From DAOTVS01 sp034436375 (lineage in GTDB: Bacteria > Chloroflexota > Anaerolineae > SpSt-313), in NCBI GenBank assembly GCA_034436375.1, contig DAOTVS010000020.1:1-14125 (forward strand): a stretch of DNA of 14,125 nt, written 5' to 3'. The notes beneath the pieces are model-generated. The model was not told the DNA's origin, ran no database searches, and saw nothing but the letters and a program-made list of their open reading frames with translations. The position numbers were made by a program, and so were the translations under genes. Below are positions 1 through 6,909 of the stretch, one piece after another; within the stretch, counting starts at the first letter, position 1; every line of letters starts with the position of its first letter.

Positions 1-24
1 GTCAATGCGTGTATCCTTACCCAT

Positions 25-87
25 GCAGCAAGCCCTCGCTTCCTTTCTGGTGTTGGTACATTCAGAACACGGAGCGAGGCTTGCTGT
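25..87. repeat. Imperfect hairpin in the leading non-coding stretch
   Basis: Positions 26-40 and 73-86 are reverse complements apart from one bulged base. Inside the loop, 50-54 and 66-70 form a further 5-bp stem. The run after the right arm is pyrimidine-rich but is not a clean T tract. It may be the terminator of a gene lying left of the window, or a small palindromic repeat. Nothing else recognisable lies in 1-273: no gene, and no convincing promoter for the HIT gene. Confidence 0.4.
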
Positions 88-285
88 TTCTCTATCTTCA
101 ATTGTTAAATCCGGGATATATCATGACACCCATCCTACACCCCTCAAGGCCCAAAGCCGGACGGTTGCGTAGCCCAAAACCCGGCAAGGCAACCGGCGAG
201 TTTTTGCCAATCACCTTCCCATAAGGGAAATCGGTGTGTCAGGTCTATCCCCATCAAGAGAGAATACAAGACAGTGAGTGATGCC

Positions 286-714
286 ATGACAGATTGTCCC
301 TTTTGCAGTATCGTCCGCGGCGAGGAACAGGCATCGCTGGTCTATGCCGGCGACACGGCTGTGGCCTTTCTTGACCGCCGCCCGCTCTTCCCAGGCCACT
401 GCCTGGTCGTGCCGCGGGTGCATGTCGAGACGCTGGCTGACCTGCCGGCGCCGCTCCTCGGCCCCCTCTTTGCCGATGTGCAGCTCATCTCACGCGCCGT
501 GGAGCGGGGGCTGGGGGCCGACGGCAGTTTTGTGGCGATCAACAACCGTGTGAGTCAGAGTGTGCCTCATCTGCACGTGCATGTGGTGCCGCGCCGTCAA
601 GGCGACGGCCTGAAGGGTTTCTTCTGGCCCCGGCAACGCTATGAGAGTGAGGAGCAGATGGTGCAGGTGCGTGACCAGCTGCGCCGGGCAATCGCAGAAA
701 TGACAGGAGGGTGA
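286..714 (+). CDS. HIT family nucleotide hydrolase/transferase
   Basis: This is a histidine-triad protein of about 142 residues, the usual size for the Hint/HIT branch, which hydrolyses nucleoside phosphoramidates or dinucleotides in the cytoplasm. Near the N-terminus it has the paired cysteines CPFC, common in bacterial HIT proteins and often zinc-binding. The triad HLHVHVVP sits at about residues 95-102 with all three histidines present; the middle part of that motif supplies the catalytic nucleophile. I chose ATG 286, which begins directly before the conserved TDCPFC. An in-frame GTG at 274 would add four residues (MSDA) and lies closer to the weak purine run at 255-263, so the start is uncertain. 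The stop is 1 nt from the next gene, so the two are probably cotranslated. The exact substrate cannot be read from sequence. Confidence 0.92.
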   Translation: MTDCPFCSIVRGEEQASLVYAGDTAVAFLDRRPLFPGHCLVVPRVHVETLADLPAPLLGPLFADVQLISRAVERGLGADGSFVAINNRVSQSVPHLHVHVVPRRQGDGLKGFFWPRQRYESEEQMVQVRDQLRRAIAEMTGG

Positions 715-715
715 G

Positions 716-1474
716 ATGGAAAAGGTCCGCTACGAAGAGATGTTGCCCCACGAGATCGTCGCTCGCCGCAAGTTCCCGGCCGCCTTTATCGGCCTGGGCG
801 GGTTGGAGTGGCACAGCAAGCACCTGGCCGTCGGCAACGACGCGCTCAAGGCGGAAAAGCTCTGTGAGCTGGCGGCGGCCCGCTCGGGCGGGTTCGCTTT
901 CCCCACGCTCTGGTACGGTGAGCCCCGCGTGACCGGCCTCATGGAGCCCAACCATGATGACGATGGCGCCATCAAGCGGGCGATGGAGTTCCAGGAGCAC
1001 AAGTTTGCCCCAACCTATTTCGGCAAGTCCGGCGAGGAGCAGATCCATTTCTACCAGGAACTGCTCTATCACGTGCTGGTGCAGATGAACACCCTGGAGA
1101 TGCGGGCCGTCTGCCTGCTCTGCGGGCATTATCCTATCTTCGACTGGGCCTCGCCGGTTGTCGAACGGTTCAATGCGGCCTATCGTGATACGCAGGCCTT
1201 TGCGGGCATCGAGTTCCATTACCCGCCGCAGACGGAGGAGGTCGGCGGTGACCATGCGGCCAAGTGGGAGACCTCGTACCTCTGGTACCTGCGCCCGGAT
1301 TGCGTGGATATGAGCGTTTACCTGGGGCGGGAGGATGAGCCCCTGGTGGGTGTGATGGGCGACGATCCCCGGCGCACCGCCTCCATCGAGATTGGGCGCC
1401 GGGCCTGCGACCTGATTGTGGAGGGCATGGTGCGCAAAGCGGCGGAGTTGATCGAGAAGACTCGTAAAGCGTAA
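716..1474 (+). CDS. Creatininase family metal-dependent amidohydrolase
   Basis: This 252-residue protein has the length and signatures of the creatininase family, which are dinuclear-metal enzymes that hydrolyse cyclic or linear amides. The N-terminal metal motif is present: GLGGLEWHSKHL gives Glu31 and His33, with Asp42 at the expected spacing (compare Glu34, His36, Asp45 in creatininase). A later GGDHAAKWETS (about 177-187) matches the family's G-HAG-x-ETS motif, with Glu185 preserved. The usual NGHGGN segment is replaced by CGHYP around His138, so this is a divergent subgroup rather than true creatininase. AGGAGG lies 5 nt before the ATG, inside the 3' end of the HIT gene, and only one base separates the two genes. 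The family also contains ArfB-type deformylases and MftE-type peptidases, so the substrate is open. Confidence 0.88.
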   Translation: MEKVRYEEMLPHEIVARRKFPAAFIGLGGLEWHSKHLAVGNDALKAEKLCELAAARSGGFAFPTLWYGEPRVTGLMEPNHDDDGAIKRAMEFQEHKFAPTYFGKSGEEQIHFYQELLYHVLVQMNTLEMRAVCLLCGHYPIFDWASPVVERFNAAYRDTQAFAGIEFHYPPQTEEVGGDHAAKWETSYLWYLRPDCVDMSVYLGREDEPLVGVMGDDPRRTASIEIGRRACDLIVEGMVRKAAELIEKTRKA

Positions 1475-1491
1475 GGATATCCCTGCGATAG

Positions 1492-1551
1492 CAGGGGTGT
1501 GGGGTGAGCGCTGCCGGCAAAGCAGCCGGCAGCGCTCACCCCACACCCCTG
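1492..1551. terminator. Perfect 27-bp hairpin between convergent genes, probable bidirectional terminator
   Basis: Positions 1492-1518 and 1525-1551 are exact reverse complements with a 6-nt loop (aaagca). The hairpin starts 17 nt after the creatininase stop and ends 49 nt from the stop of the convergent small gene at 1601, so it could end transcription from both sides. No T tract follows on either strand, so it is not a textbook rho-independent terminator. A second 6-bp hairpin (1481-1486 with 1491-1496) shares bases with the left arm and would compete with it. Confidence 0.6.
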
Positions 1552-1600
1552 AAGGAAATTCCAGGTCGCAGTGAGATGCTTTCCCGGGGAAATTGGTGCG

Positions 1601-1807
1601 TCACGGCTGGCGCCGCGAGAACAGGCCCGACAGCCTGCGGCGCGGCGGGTGCCCTCGCTCGCAGTAGGGCAGGTGGTTGCGCCGGCCGTGATGCGCCCTG
1701 CAGACCATGCAATGCCCGTGGCGCTCGCATTTCTTCTTGGGGCACGGGCAGTCCTCGCGGAACTCTTCCTCTGATGGAGTGTCACCAGCCTTTGTCGAAT
1801 CGGGCAT
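1601..1807 (-). CDS. Small Cys/His-rich protein, probably metal-binding
   Basis: This 68-residue protein is dense in cysteine and histidine between residues 20 and 49: CPCPKKKCERHGHCMVCRAHH, then LPYC. It has Cys at 20, 22, 27, 33, 36 and 49 and His at 30, 32, 39, 40 and 45. The spacing resembles small uncharacterised proteins I recall from clostridial-type genomes, with a C-x-C-P...C-x-x-H-G...C-x-x-C-x-x-H-H pattern; this is memory and was not searched. Such a set would suit one or two zinc ions or an iron-sulfur cluster. The N-terminus is acidic and the last 15 residues are basic. A GGAGG lies 8 nt before the ATG. It starts 35 nt after the phosphohexomutase stop on the same strand, so it is probably the last gene of that unit. 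It is real by motif and ribosome site; its function is unknown. Confidence 0.72.
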   Translation of the reverse strand: MPDSTKAGDTPSEEEFREDCPCPKKKCERHGHCMVCRAHHGRRNHLPYCERGHPPRRRLSGLFSRRQP

Positions 1808-1842
1808 CGGCAGAACCTCCAGTTCGTTGCTCTGGCCAGATC

Positions 1843-3291
1843 CTATTGCCCGGCCAACGCCGCTCCGGCCTCGAGCAAAGCCCCGACGATGCCCGGGTCG
1901 CGGGCCTCGGCATAGACGCGCAGCAGGGGCTCGGTGCCCGAGGGGCGGATGAGGAGCCAGCCTTCATCATCGAACCGGTACTTGACGCCGTCGAGCTTGT
2001 CGATGGCGGTGACCTTGAGGCCGGCGATGCTCCCAGGAGCGTTCGCCACCAGGCGCTGCACCATCTCCGTTTTGTCAAAGGGGCGAGTCTGCCGGTCATC
2101 GCGCCCATAGGCGACAGGCCCCAGGTCGGCCATGAGATCATCCACCAGGGCATCAAGAGAGCGGCCACGCACGGCGATGATCTCCAGCAGCAGCAAGCCC
2201 ATCAGCAGGCCGTCGCCCTCGGGGATGTGGCCACGAATGGAGATGCCGCCCGATTCCTCGCCGCCGATAAGGACATCATCGCGGGCCATCCAATCGCAGA
2301 TGTGGTTAAAGCCCACCGGCGTTTCGCGCAGGGGCAGCCCATAGCGCGCGCAGAGCCGGTCGATGTGCTGGGTGGTAGAGACGGTCTTGACCACGCTGCC
2401 GCGCTCGCCGCGCATTTCCACCAGATACTGCAGGGCCAGGGTAAAGATGCGATGGGGGTTGATGAAACGGCCCCGGGCATCGACCGCACCGATGCGATCA
2501 GCATCGCCATCGGTGGCCAGGCCCAGGTCATAATGGCCATCTTGCACAGCCTCGACCAGCGCCTTGAGGTTGCGCTCGATCGGCTCGGGGTGGATGCCCC
2601 CAAACCCCGGGTTCAGGTCGCCACGGATCTCGCGCACCTGGCAGCCCATCTCACGGAGAAAGCGGACCAGGTACCCCCGGCCAGCGCCGTACATAGGGTC
2701 CACGACCACCCGTGGCCGCGCACTGGCGATGGCGTCGAAATTGATCAGGGTGCGCAGATGGGCCAGGTACCCCGGCAGCGGGTCAAAGCGTGAGATGGCG
2801 CCGTTTACCCCCTCGCGGCCGGCAGGCAGATCGCCATCCTCCATGCGCCAGGCGAGATGGCGCGGAGCGCGCCCCTGCTCCTGATTGCGGCGGATAGCGG
2901 CCTCTACCTGATCGGTGATCTCGGGCATGGCCGAGCCGCCATTGGAGCCTTTGAGCTTGAAGCCATTGTAGCGTGGGGGGTTGTGGCTGGCGGTGATCAT
3001 CACGCCCGCGTCGGCATTGCGGGCGCGGACATTATAGGTCAAGGCGGGGGTAGGGCAATCTCCCCGGGAGAGGTCGACATTCACACCATTGGCGGCCATG
3101 ATATTGGCCACCTCGGCAGCGTAACGGTCGGACAGAAAGCGGGTATCATAACCAACGACGATGGCAGGCGGGCGGCCGGCAACCTGCTGGGTCAGCACAT
3201 CGGCCACGGCCTGGGCAACGAGGCGCAGATTAGCGAAAGTAAACTCGTCGCTGATGACCGCACGCCAGCCATCGGTACCGAACTTGAGCAT
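1843..3291 (-). CDS. Phosphoglucomutase/phosphomannomutase family protein
   Basis: This 482-residue alpha-D-phosphohexomutase would move a phosphate between C1 and C6 of glucose, mannose or a related sugar in the cytoplasm, feeding cell-wall or glycan precursors. All four domain signatures are present in order: the N-terminal FGTDGWRA, the active-site serine loop TASHNPPRYNGFK (Ser near 102), the Mg-binding DGDADR near 260-266, the sugar-binding GGEESGG near 342-349, and the phosphate-binding RPSGTEP near 450. The length fits the bacterial family. The ATG has GGAGG 4 nt upstream and a promoter-like pair 48-76 nt before it. Substrate preference among phosphoglucomutase, phosphomannomutase and GlmM-type enzymes cannot be settled by motif alone. 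The GEESGG loop argues for Glc/Man use rather than glucosamine, but weakly. Confidence 0.93.
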   Translation of the reverse strand: MLKFGTDGWRAVISDEFTFANLRLVAQAVADVLTQQVAGRPPAIVVGYDTRFLSDRYAAEVANIMAANGVNVDLSRGDCPTPALTYNVRARNADAGVMITASHNPPRYNGFKLKGSNGGSAMPEITDQVEAAIRRNQEQGRAPRHLAWRMEDGDLPAGREGVNGAISRFDPLPGYLAHLRTLINFDAIASARPRVVVDPMYGAGRGYLVRFLREMGCQVREIRGDLNPGFGGIHPEPIERNLKALVEAVQDGHYDLGLATDGDADRIGAVDARGRFINPHRIFTLALQYLVEMRGERGSVVKTVSTTQHIDRLCARYGLPLRETPVGFNHICDWMARDDVLIGGEESGGISIRGHIPEGDGLLMGLLLLEIIAVRGRSLDALVDDLMADLGPVAYGRDDRQTRPFDKTEMVQRLVANAPGSIAGLKVTAIDKLDGVKYRFDDEGWLLIRPSGTEPLLRVYAEARDPGIVGALLEAGAALAGQ

Positions 3292-3338
3292 GGAACCTCC
3301 GCTTTATGGATTCCCGTACCTCGGGGTCGGCTGGGGGG

Positions 3339-3367
3339 AGTGTAGGCGAAAGCGCCGGGGGCGTCAA
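3339..3367 (-). promoter_or_regulatory. Sigma70-like promoter for the phosphohexomutase gene
   Basis: Read on the minus strand, TTGACG (3362-3367) is followed after exactly 17 bases by TACACT (3339-3344). That is a good -35 and an acceptable -10, with about 40 nt from the expected start of transcription to the ATG at 3291. The gap between the neighbouring genes here is 123 nt. Confidence 0.55.
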
Positions 3368-3414
3368 ACGGGGTCCCTGGAAAGGAGATGCGCCTCGGAA
3401 GCCCTGTATGCGCC

Positions 3415-4392
3415 CTATGAGCCGCGCTTCTTGCGCGCCGGCTTGGCCTCGACGGTGTGGCCCAGGTAGAAATGCCCGGGCTGCAGGACGGTGCTGGGCT
3501 GGGCGTCATAGCCCGCCGCCTGGGCGGCTGCCAGGTCATCCTCGTGGCAGATGATAATCGTAGCCGGGTGGCCAAATTTCTCCTGGTAGCGTGGCAGCCA
3601 CTCGCGCAGAAAGGCCTCAACTGGCTGCTGGTAGGCATTCCAGATCCACCAGTAACTGGGGTCGCGTGGAGCAGCGGAAACCACTTCATCCTCCCCACTT
3701 TCAACCGGCCCGGCAGCGGCTGCAGCGAGCGGCTCAGCCGGCTCCTCTACAACCGGGCGGGGGGCAGAGCGCTCCTGCGGCGGGGAGGTCTCTGTTGTTT
3801 GCGGTCGAGCCGACTCGACCGCGGTCCTCTCGGGCGGCTTGGGCAACTCACGGGCGGGCCTGGCCGGCACGCCGCGAGGGGTAGGCGCAGGTGAGGGCGG
3901 CTCGGGAGGGCGGGTGATTTTGCGGCGCACCAGCACCGGCCCGCCGGTGTTCCCCTCATCCGGCGGGTTGAGGGGGGGCCGGGTGCGTGCTCCATGGCGG
4001 GCCGGTGGTTGCTCGCCGGGAACCTCAGCGGCCGGGCGCAGGGTGGGCTGGGGGGGCACCTCCATCTCCAGCCGGTGCGGAGTTACCTGGGGAGCGGGGC
4101 GCGATGGGGGCCCGTCGGGAGCCTGGGGGCGGGCCTGGGCCGGCTGCACGCTGAGGCCACGGCGCTCAAAGGCAGGGCGCAGGGGCGCCTCGGCGCGCCC
4201 GGGGCCCGCAGCCGGGCGGATAGAGGAGTCTCCCACGTCAATATCCAGGTCCACATCATCGGCCGGGGGAGGATCGAGGCCCCGCTCGGCTTTCCAGGCT
4301 GCCACCTCTTCCGGCGTGGCGCGCCCGACAATCCGGCCGTTGACGACCTTGGCCCATCGCCCCGGCCGGTATTCCAGCAACTCTTCCGCCAT
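3415..4392 (-). CDS. Hypothetical proline-rich protein with conserved-looking ends
   Basis: I do not recognise this 325-residue protein. It has three parts. Residues 1-45 look folded (EELLEYRPGRWAKVVNGRIVG, then a short helix) and are followed by an acidic stretch DDVDLDIDVGD. Residues about 60-230 are a disordered linker very rich in Pro, Arg, Ala and Glu. Residues about 235-325 look globular, with DPSYWWIWNAYQQPVEAFL, a predicted strand TIIICHEDD, and a basic tail ending KPARKKRGS. There is no signal peptide or membrane segment, so it is probably cytoplasmic. The start is firm: ATG with GGAGGT 5 nt upstream, and a promoter at 4510-4538. The high-GC linker is open in several frames on both strands, but the folded ends, ribosome site and promoter all favour this frame. 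Confidence 0.72.
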   Translation of the reverse strand: MAEELLEYRPGRWAKVVNGRIVGRATPEEVAAWKAERGLDPPPADDVDLDIDVGDSSIRPAAGPGRAEAPLRPAFERRGLSVQPAQARPQAPDGPPSRPAPQVTPHRLEMEVPPQPTLRPAAEVPGEQPPARHGARTRPPLNPPDEGNTGGPVLVRRKITRPPEPPSPAPTPRGVPARPARELPKPPERTAVESARPQTTETSPPQERSAPRPVVEEPAEPLAAAAAGPVESGEDEVVSAAPRDPSYWWIWNAYQQPVEAFLREWLPRYQEKFGHPATIIICHEDDLAAAQAAGYDAQPSTVLQPGHFYLGHTVEAKPARKKRGS

Positions 4393-4509
4393 CGCTTACC
4401 TCCACTTGGCGAAAGATGGCATGAGACCATACATGAGTGTGGATGCTCCCGAATGGCGCATCGCCGTGAGGAGCCATACCTATGCCCCCATCAATACGCC
4501 ACACCTTTT

Positions 4510-4538
4510 ATTATAGTATGAAAAAGAGGCTCCGCCAA
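4510..4538 (-). promoter_or_regulatory. Sigma70-like promoter for the proline-rich protein gene
   Basis: On the minus strand TTGGCG (4533-4538) is separated by 17 bases from a perfect TATAAT (4510-4515). Transcription would begin near 4503, giving an untranslated leader of about 110 nt before the ATG at 4392. It lies in the 201-nt gap after the M28 peptidase gene, so the proline-rich gene is probably its own unit. Confidence 0.6.
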
Positions 4539-4593
4539 CCCCTTGAGATATGGTCGCCGGTCAGGCAGCAAGGCCTGCATCGCCACCGGCAGG

Positions 4594-6909
4594 CTACTGT
4601 TCCCCCCCAGCATAGCGGGCCAGGTTGCGCCAGAAGGGGAGGTTCTGGGGCTCAGAGGCCGCGCCGAGGATGCCCAGGTCAGCCAGGACGAGCACCTGCC
4701 CCCGGGCGCCGGCGGGCTGCAGGAGGGCGACGACGGGCAGGCCACTCACCCGGGCGAGCACCTGGGCGCCCGGGGCCGCAAAGGGCACGGCGTTATTCGG
4801 GGCCAGCTCCAGGCTCGAAACCCCGGCTGTGAGGGGGCTCTGCCCTTCCACGGCAGCCTCTGCCCCGGGCAGGGCACCGCTCTGGAAGGTCACCCCCAGG
4901 CGGCTGCTGAGGGCGTTCATCGCCGCCCAATCCTCATTCTCATCCCATACCTGGTTCATATACTTGAGCCGGTGCGCGCTGCCGGTTACCACGAGCAGCC
5001 CCCCCGCGGCCACATAAGCGGCCAAAGCGTCCACCTCTTGCGGCTGCCAGCCCTCGCCCTGGCCCGGGTCGCCGGGGGCGGCATAATCGCACACCGGCAG
5101 AGCCACCACCAGCGAGGCGCCCTGCAGGTCCGCAGGGGTGAGTGGCTGGCCATAGGGCACCATGTCTACATCGTAACCCTCCCAGGCCAGCAGCATCCCC
5201 AGGTCCGTAAGCGCAGCCGGGGTCATGTGCACGGCCTCGGTATGGCTGGCCACCAGCACAGCGCGGCGGTCGGGGGTGCCGGCAGTGCGCAATGCGGGCT
5301 GCTCGCGGCCGGTGGCCAGGGCAGCGGTGAGGGCCAATTGGGCCATCTGCTGGAGCACGGGCGCCTGCTCGCGCGCCAGCTCGATCGTGTCATAGGGGTC
5401 ATGGAGGTGGCCGGCATAGTGCACGCCGCCGATGGGGTCCATGGCCGGCTCATCCATATAGATGGCATTGGCGTTGGGCACGTCAAAGCCCGACAGGGCC
5501 GAATTGTCGGATTCGAGGCCGTAAAGGTTGCTGGGGGTAGCTTCGATCCCCAGCGGCTGCACCTGGCGGGCCAGGTAATCGGGCCAGGGGAGGCCGGCAT
5601 CGCCCAGGCGGCCATAGGACCAGCCGACCAGGCTGAGGGTGGCGGGCACCCCTTCCAGCGGCCGAGAGAGGCAATCGACCTGGAGCATGGCCAGGGTCCG
5701 GTCGAGCAACTCCTGGTGAGTGGCGGCGAAATAGTCACTGCCGTAGAGCCCCAGTTCCTCGCTGCCGAACCAGGCCAGGTAGAGATCGACGGGCGGCTGG
5801 GCATGGGCCGCATCCAGCACGCGGGCCACTTCCAGCAGCACGGCGCAGCCGGAAGCGTCATCCATGGCGCCCGGGTTAGCGGGGGAATCGATGTGTGCGC
5901 CCAGGATGATGGCCTTGCTCGGGTCAGCGCCGGGGATGCGCGCGATCAGGTTGCCCGAGCGCCCGGGCGAGTAGACGTCGGCATCCCAGGTGAGCTGAGC
6001 CGCCTGGGCGCGAGCCAGCCCATCCCAACCGGAAGGCGCATCCTCCAGGCGCAGATCCAGGATGGGCAGGTGAGGCACACCCTGCACATAGCAGAAAGCG
6101 CTCAGGTCGCCGGCAAAGGTGCCGTGGGCCTGACCGGGCTGATTGCTGTATTGGGTTACAAGCACTACGCCCGCCGGTCCCTTTTGCAGCAGCTCTTGGG
6201 CGGTAGCCACGGCCGCATTGCTGCGCACGATGCGATCGACGGCGGCTTCATCGAGGAAAACGACTTTGCCGCGCACCTCCGTGGGGGTGAGCCTGTCGAC
6301 CTCCTGCGCGCTGTGGACGATGAGGGGCGCCCCCGCGGCCGTGACGGGGTCGGGGCGCGTGTCGTTGGCCTGGCCGTCAGAGTCGAAGCGGAGGGCGGCG
6401 GCCAGGTCATCGCGCGGGCCGCGCTGGGCATCGACGGGCAAATCCATCTCCTGGCCGTCTACCGTCAGGCGCAAGCGGGCCGTGCGCAGCTCGGTGGCAA
6501 GGTAGACGGCGAACTCCTGCCGCTCCAGCCCCAGGCCGAGCCCCTGCAGATAGGGCAGGGCGCTCAGGCGGCGGGCCACATAGTCCAGCCCCTCCGCCTC
6601 GCCGGGCGTGGCCGAGTTGCGCCAGCCGGCGTGAGGGCGGATGCTGCTCAGGCCCTCGATATCGCCCAGAAGACGGTCGACATCGATGAGGGTCATGGGT
6701 TCGGTTGCCGGGCGCTCGAGGGCGGCAGTGGCGGCCGGCGTGGCTGTTGCGGTGGCCGTAGCGGAGGGGGCAGCCGTGGGCGCAGCGGTCACGGTAGCGA
6801 CGGCAGCCGCTGTGGGGATGCGGGTGGGCGCCGCCGTGGGCATGGGGTGCAGCCCGCAGCCCGTGAGCGCCAGGCAGACGAGGATGATGAGGAGACGATG
6901 GCCCTTCAT
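4594..6909 (-). CDS. M28 family zinc aminopeptidase-like lipoprotein
   Basis: The preferred start gives 771 residues with a lipoprotein signal: KGHRLLIILVCLALTGC, lipobox LTGC with Cys at 18. A Thr/Ala/Pro-rich spacer follows to about residue 65, so the protein is anchored outside the cytoplasmic membrane. A PA-like insert (GKVVFLDEAAV to GPAGVVLVTQ) precedes the M28 peptidase core, whose metal and catalytic residues all appear intact: His339 and Asp341 in GAHIDS, Asp350/351 in AMDDASG, Glu384-Glu385 in WFGSEELG, Asp412 in QVDCLSR, and His501/His503 in GHLHDPYDT. About 230 residues at the C-terminus (from RAVLVASHTEAVHM) look like a separate Rossmann/GATase-like domain of unknown role. The ATG at 6909 overlaps the stop of the upstream ferredoxin gene as ATGA; the longer frame to 6951 would bury the signal peptide, so I reject it. 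Confidence 0.9.
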   Translation of the reverse strand: MKGHRLLIILVCLALTGCGLHPMPTAAPTRIPTAAAVATVTAAPTAAPSATATATATPAATAALERPATEPMTLIDVDRLLGDIEGLSSIRPHAGWRNSATPGEAEGLDYVARRLSALPYLQGLGLGLERQEFAVYLATELRTARLRLTVDGQEMDLPVDAQRGPRDDLAAALRFDSDGQANDTRPDPVTAAGAPLIVHSAQEVDRLTPTEVRGKVVFLDEAAVDRIVRSNAAVATAQELLQKGPAGVVLVTQYSNQPGQAHGTFAGDLSAFCYVQGVPHLPILDLRLEDAPSGWDGLARAQAAQLTWDADVYSPGRSGNLIARIPGADPSKAIILGAHIDSPANPGAMDDASGCAVLLEVARVLDAAHAQPPVDLYLAWFGSEELGLYGSDYFAATHQELLDRTLAMLQVDCLSRPLEGVPATLSLVGWSYGRLGDAGLPWPDYLARQVQPLGIEATPSNLYGLESDNSALSGFDVPNANAIYMDEPAMDPIGGVHYAGHLHDPYDTIELAREQAPVLQQMAQLALTAALATGREQPALRTAGTPDRRAVLVASHTEAVHMTPAALTDLGMLLAWEGYDVDMVPYGQPLTPADLQGASLVVALPVCDYAAPGDPGQGEGWQPQEVDALAAYVAAGGLLVVTGSAHRLKYMNQVWDENEDWAAMNALSSRLGVTFQSGALPGAEAAVEGQSPLTAGVSSLELAPNNAVPFAAPGAQVLARVSGLPVVALLQPAGARGQVLVLADLGILGAASEPQNLPFWRNLARYAGGEQ

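Noticed and set aside
539..1546. A minus-strand open frame of 335 codons
   Set aside because: It is antisense to the HIT and creatininase genes, both of which show family motifs and coupled ribosome sites.
1504..2793. A plus-strand open frame of 429 codons
   Set aside because: It lies opposite the phosphohexomutase and small Cys/His gene and starts inside the 27-bp hairpin. It has low-complexity composition and no motif.
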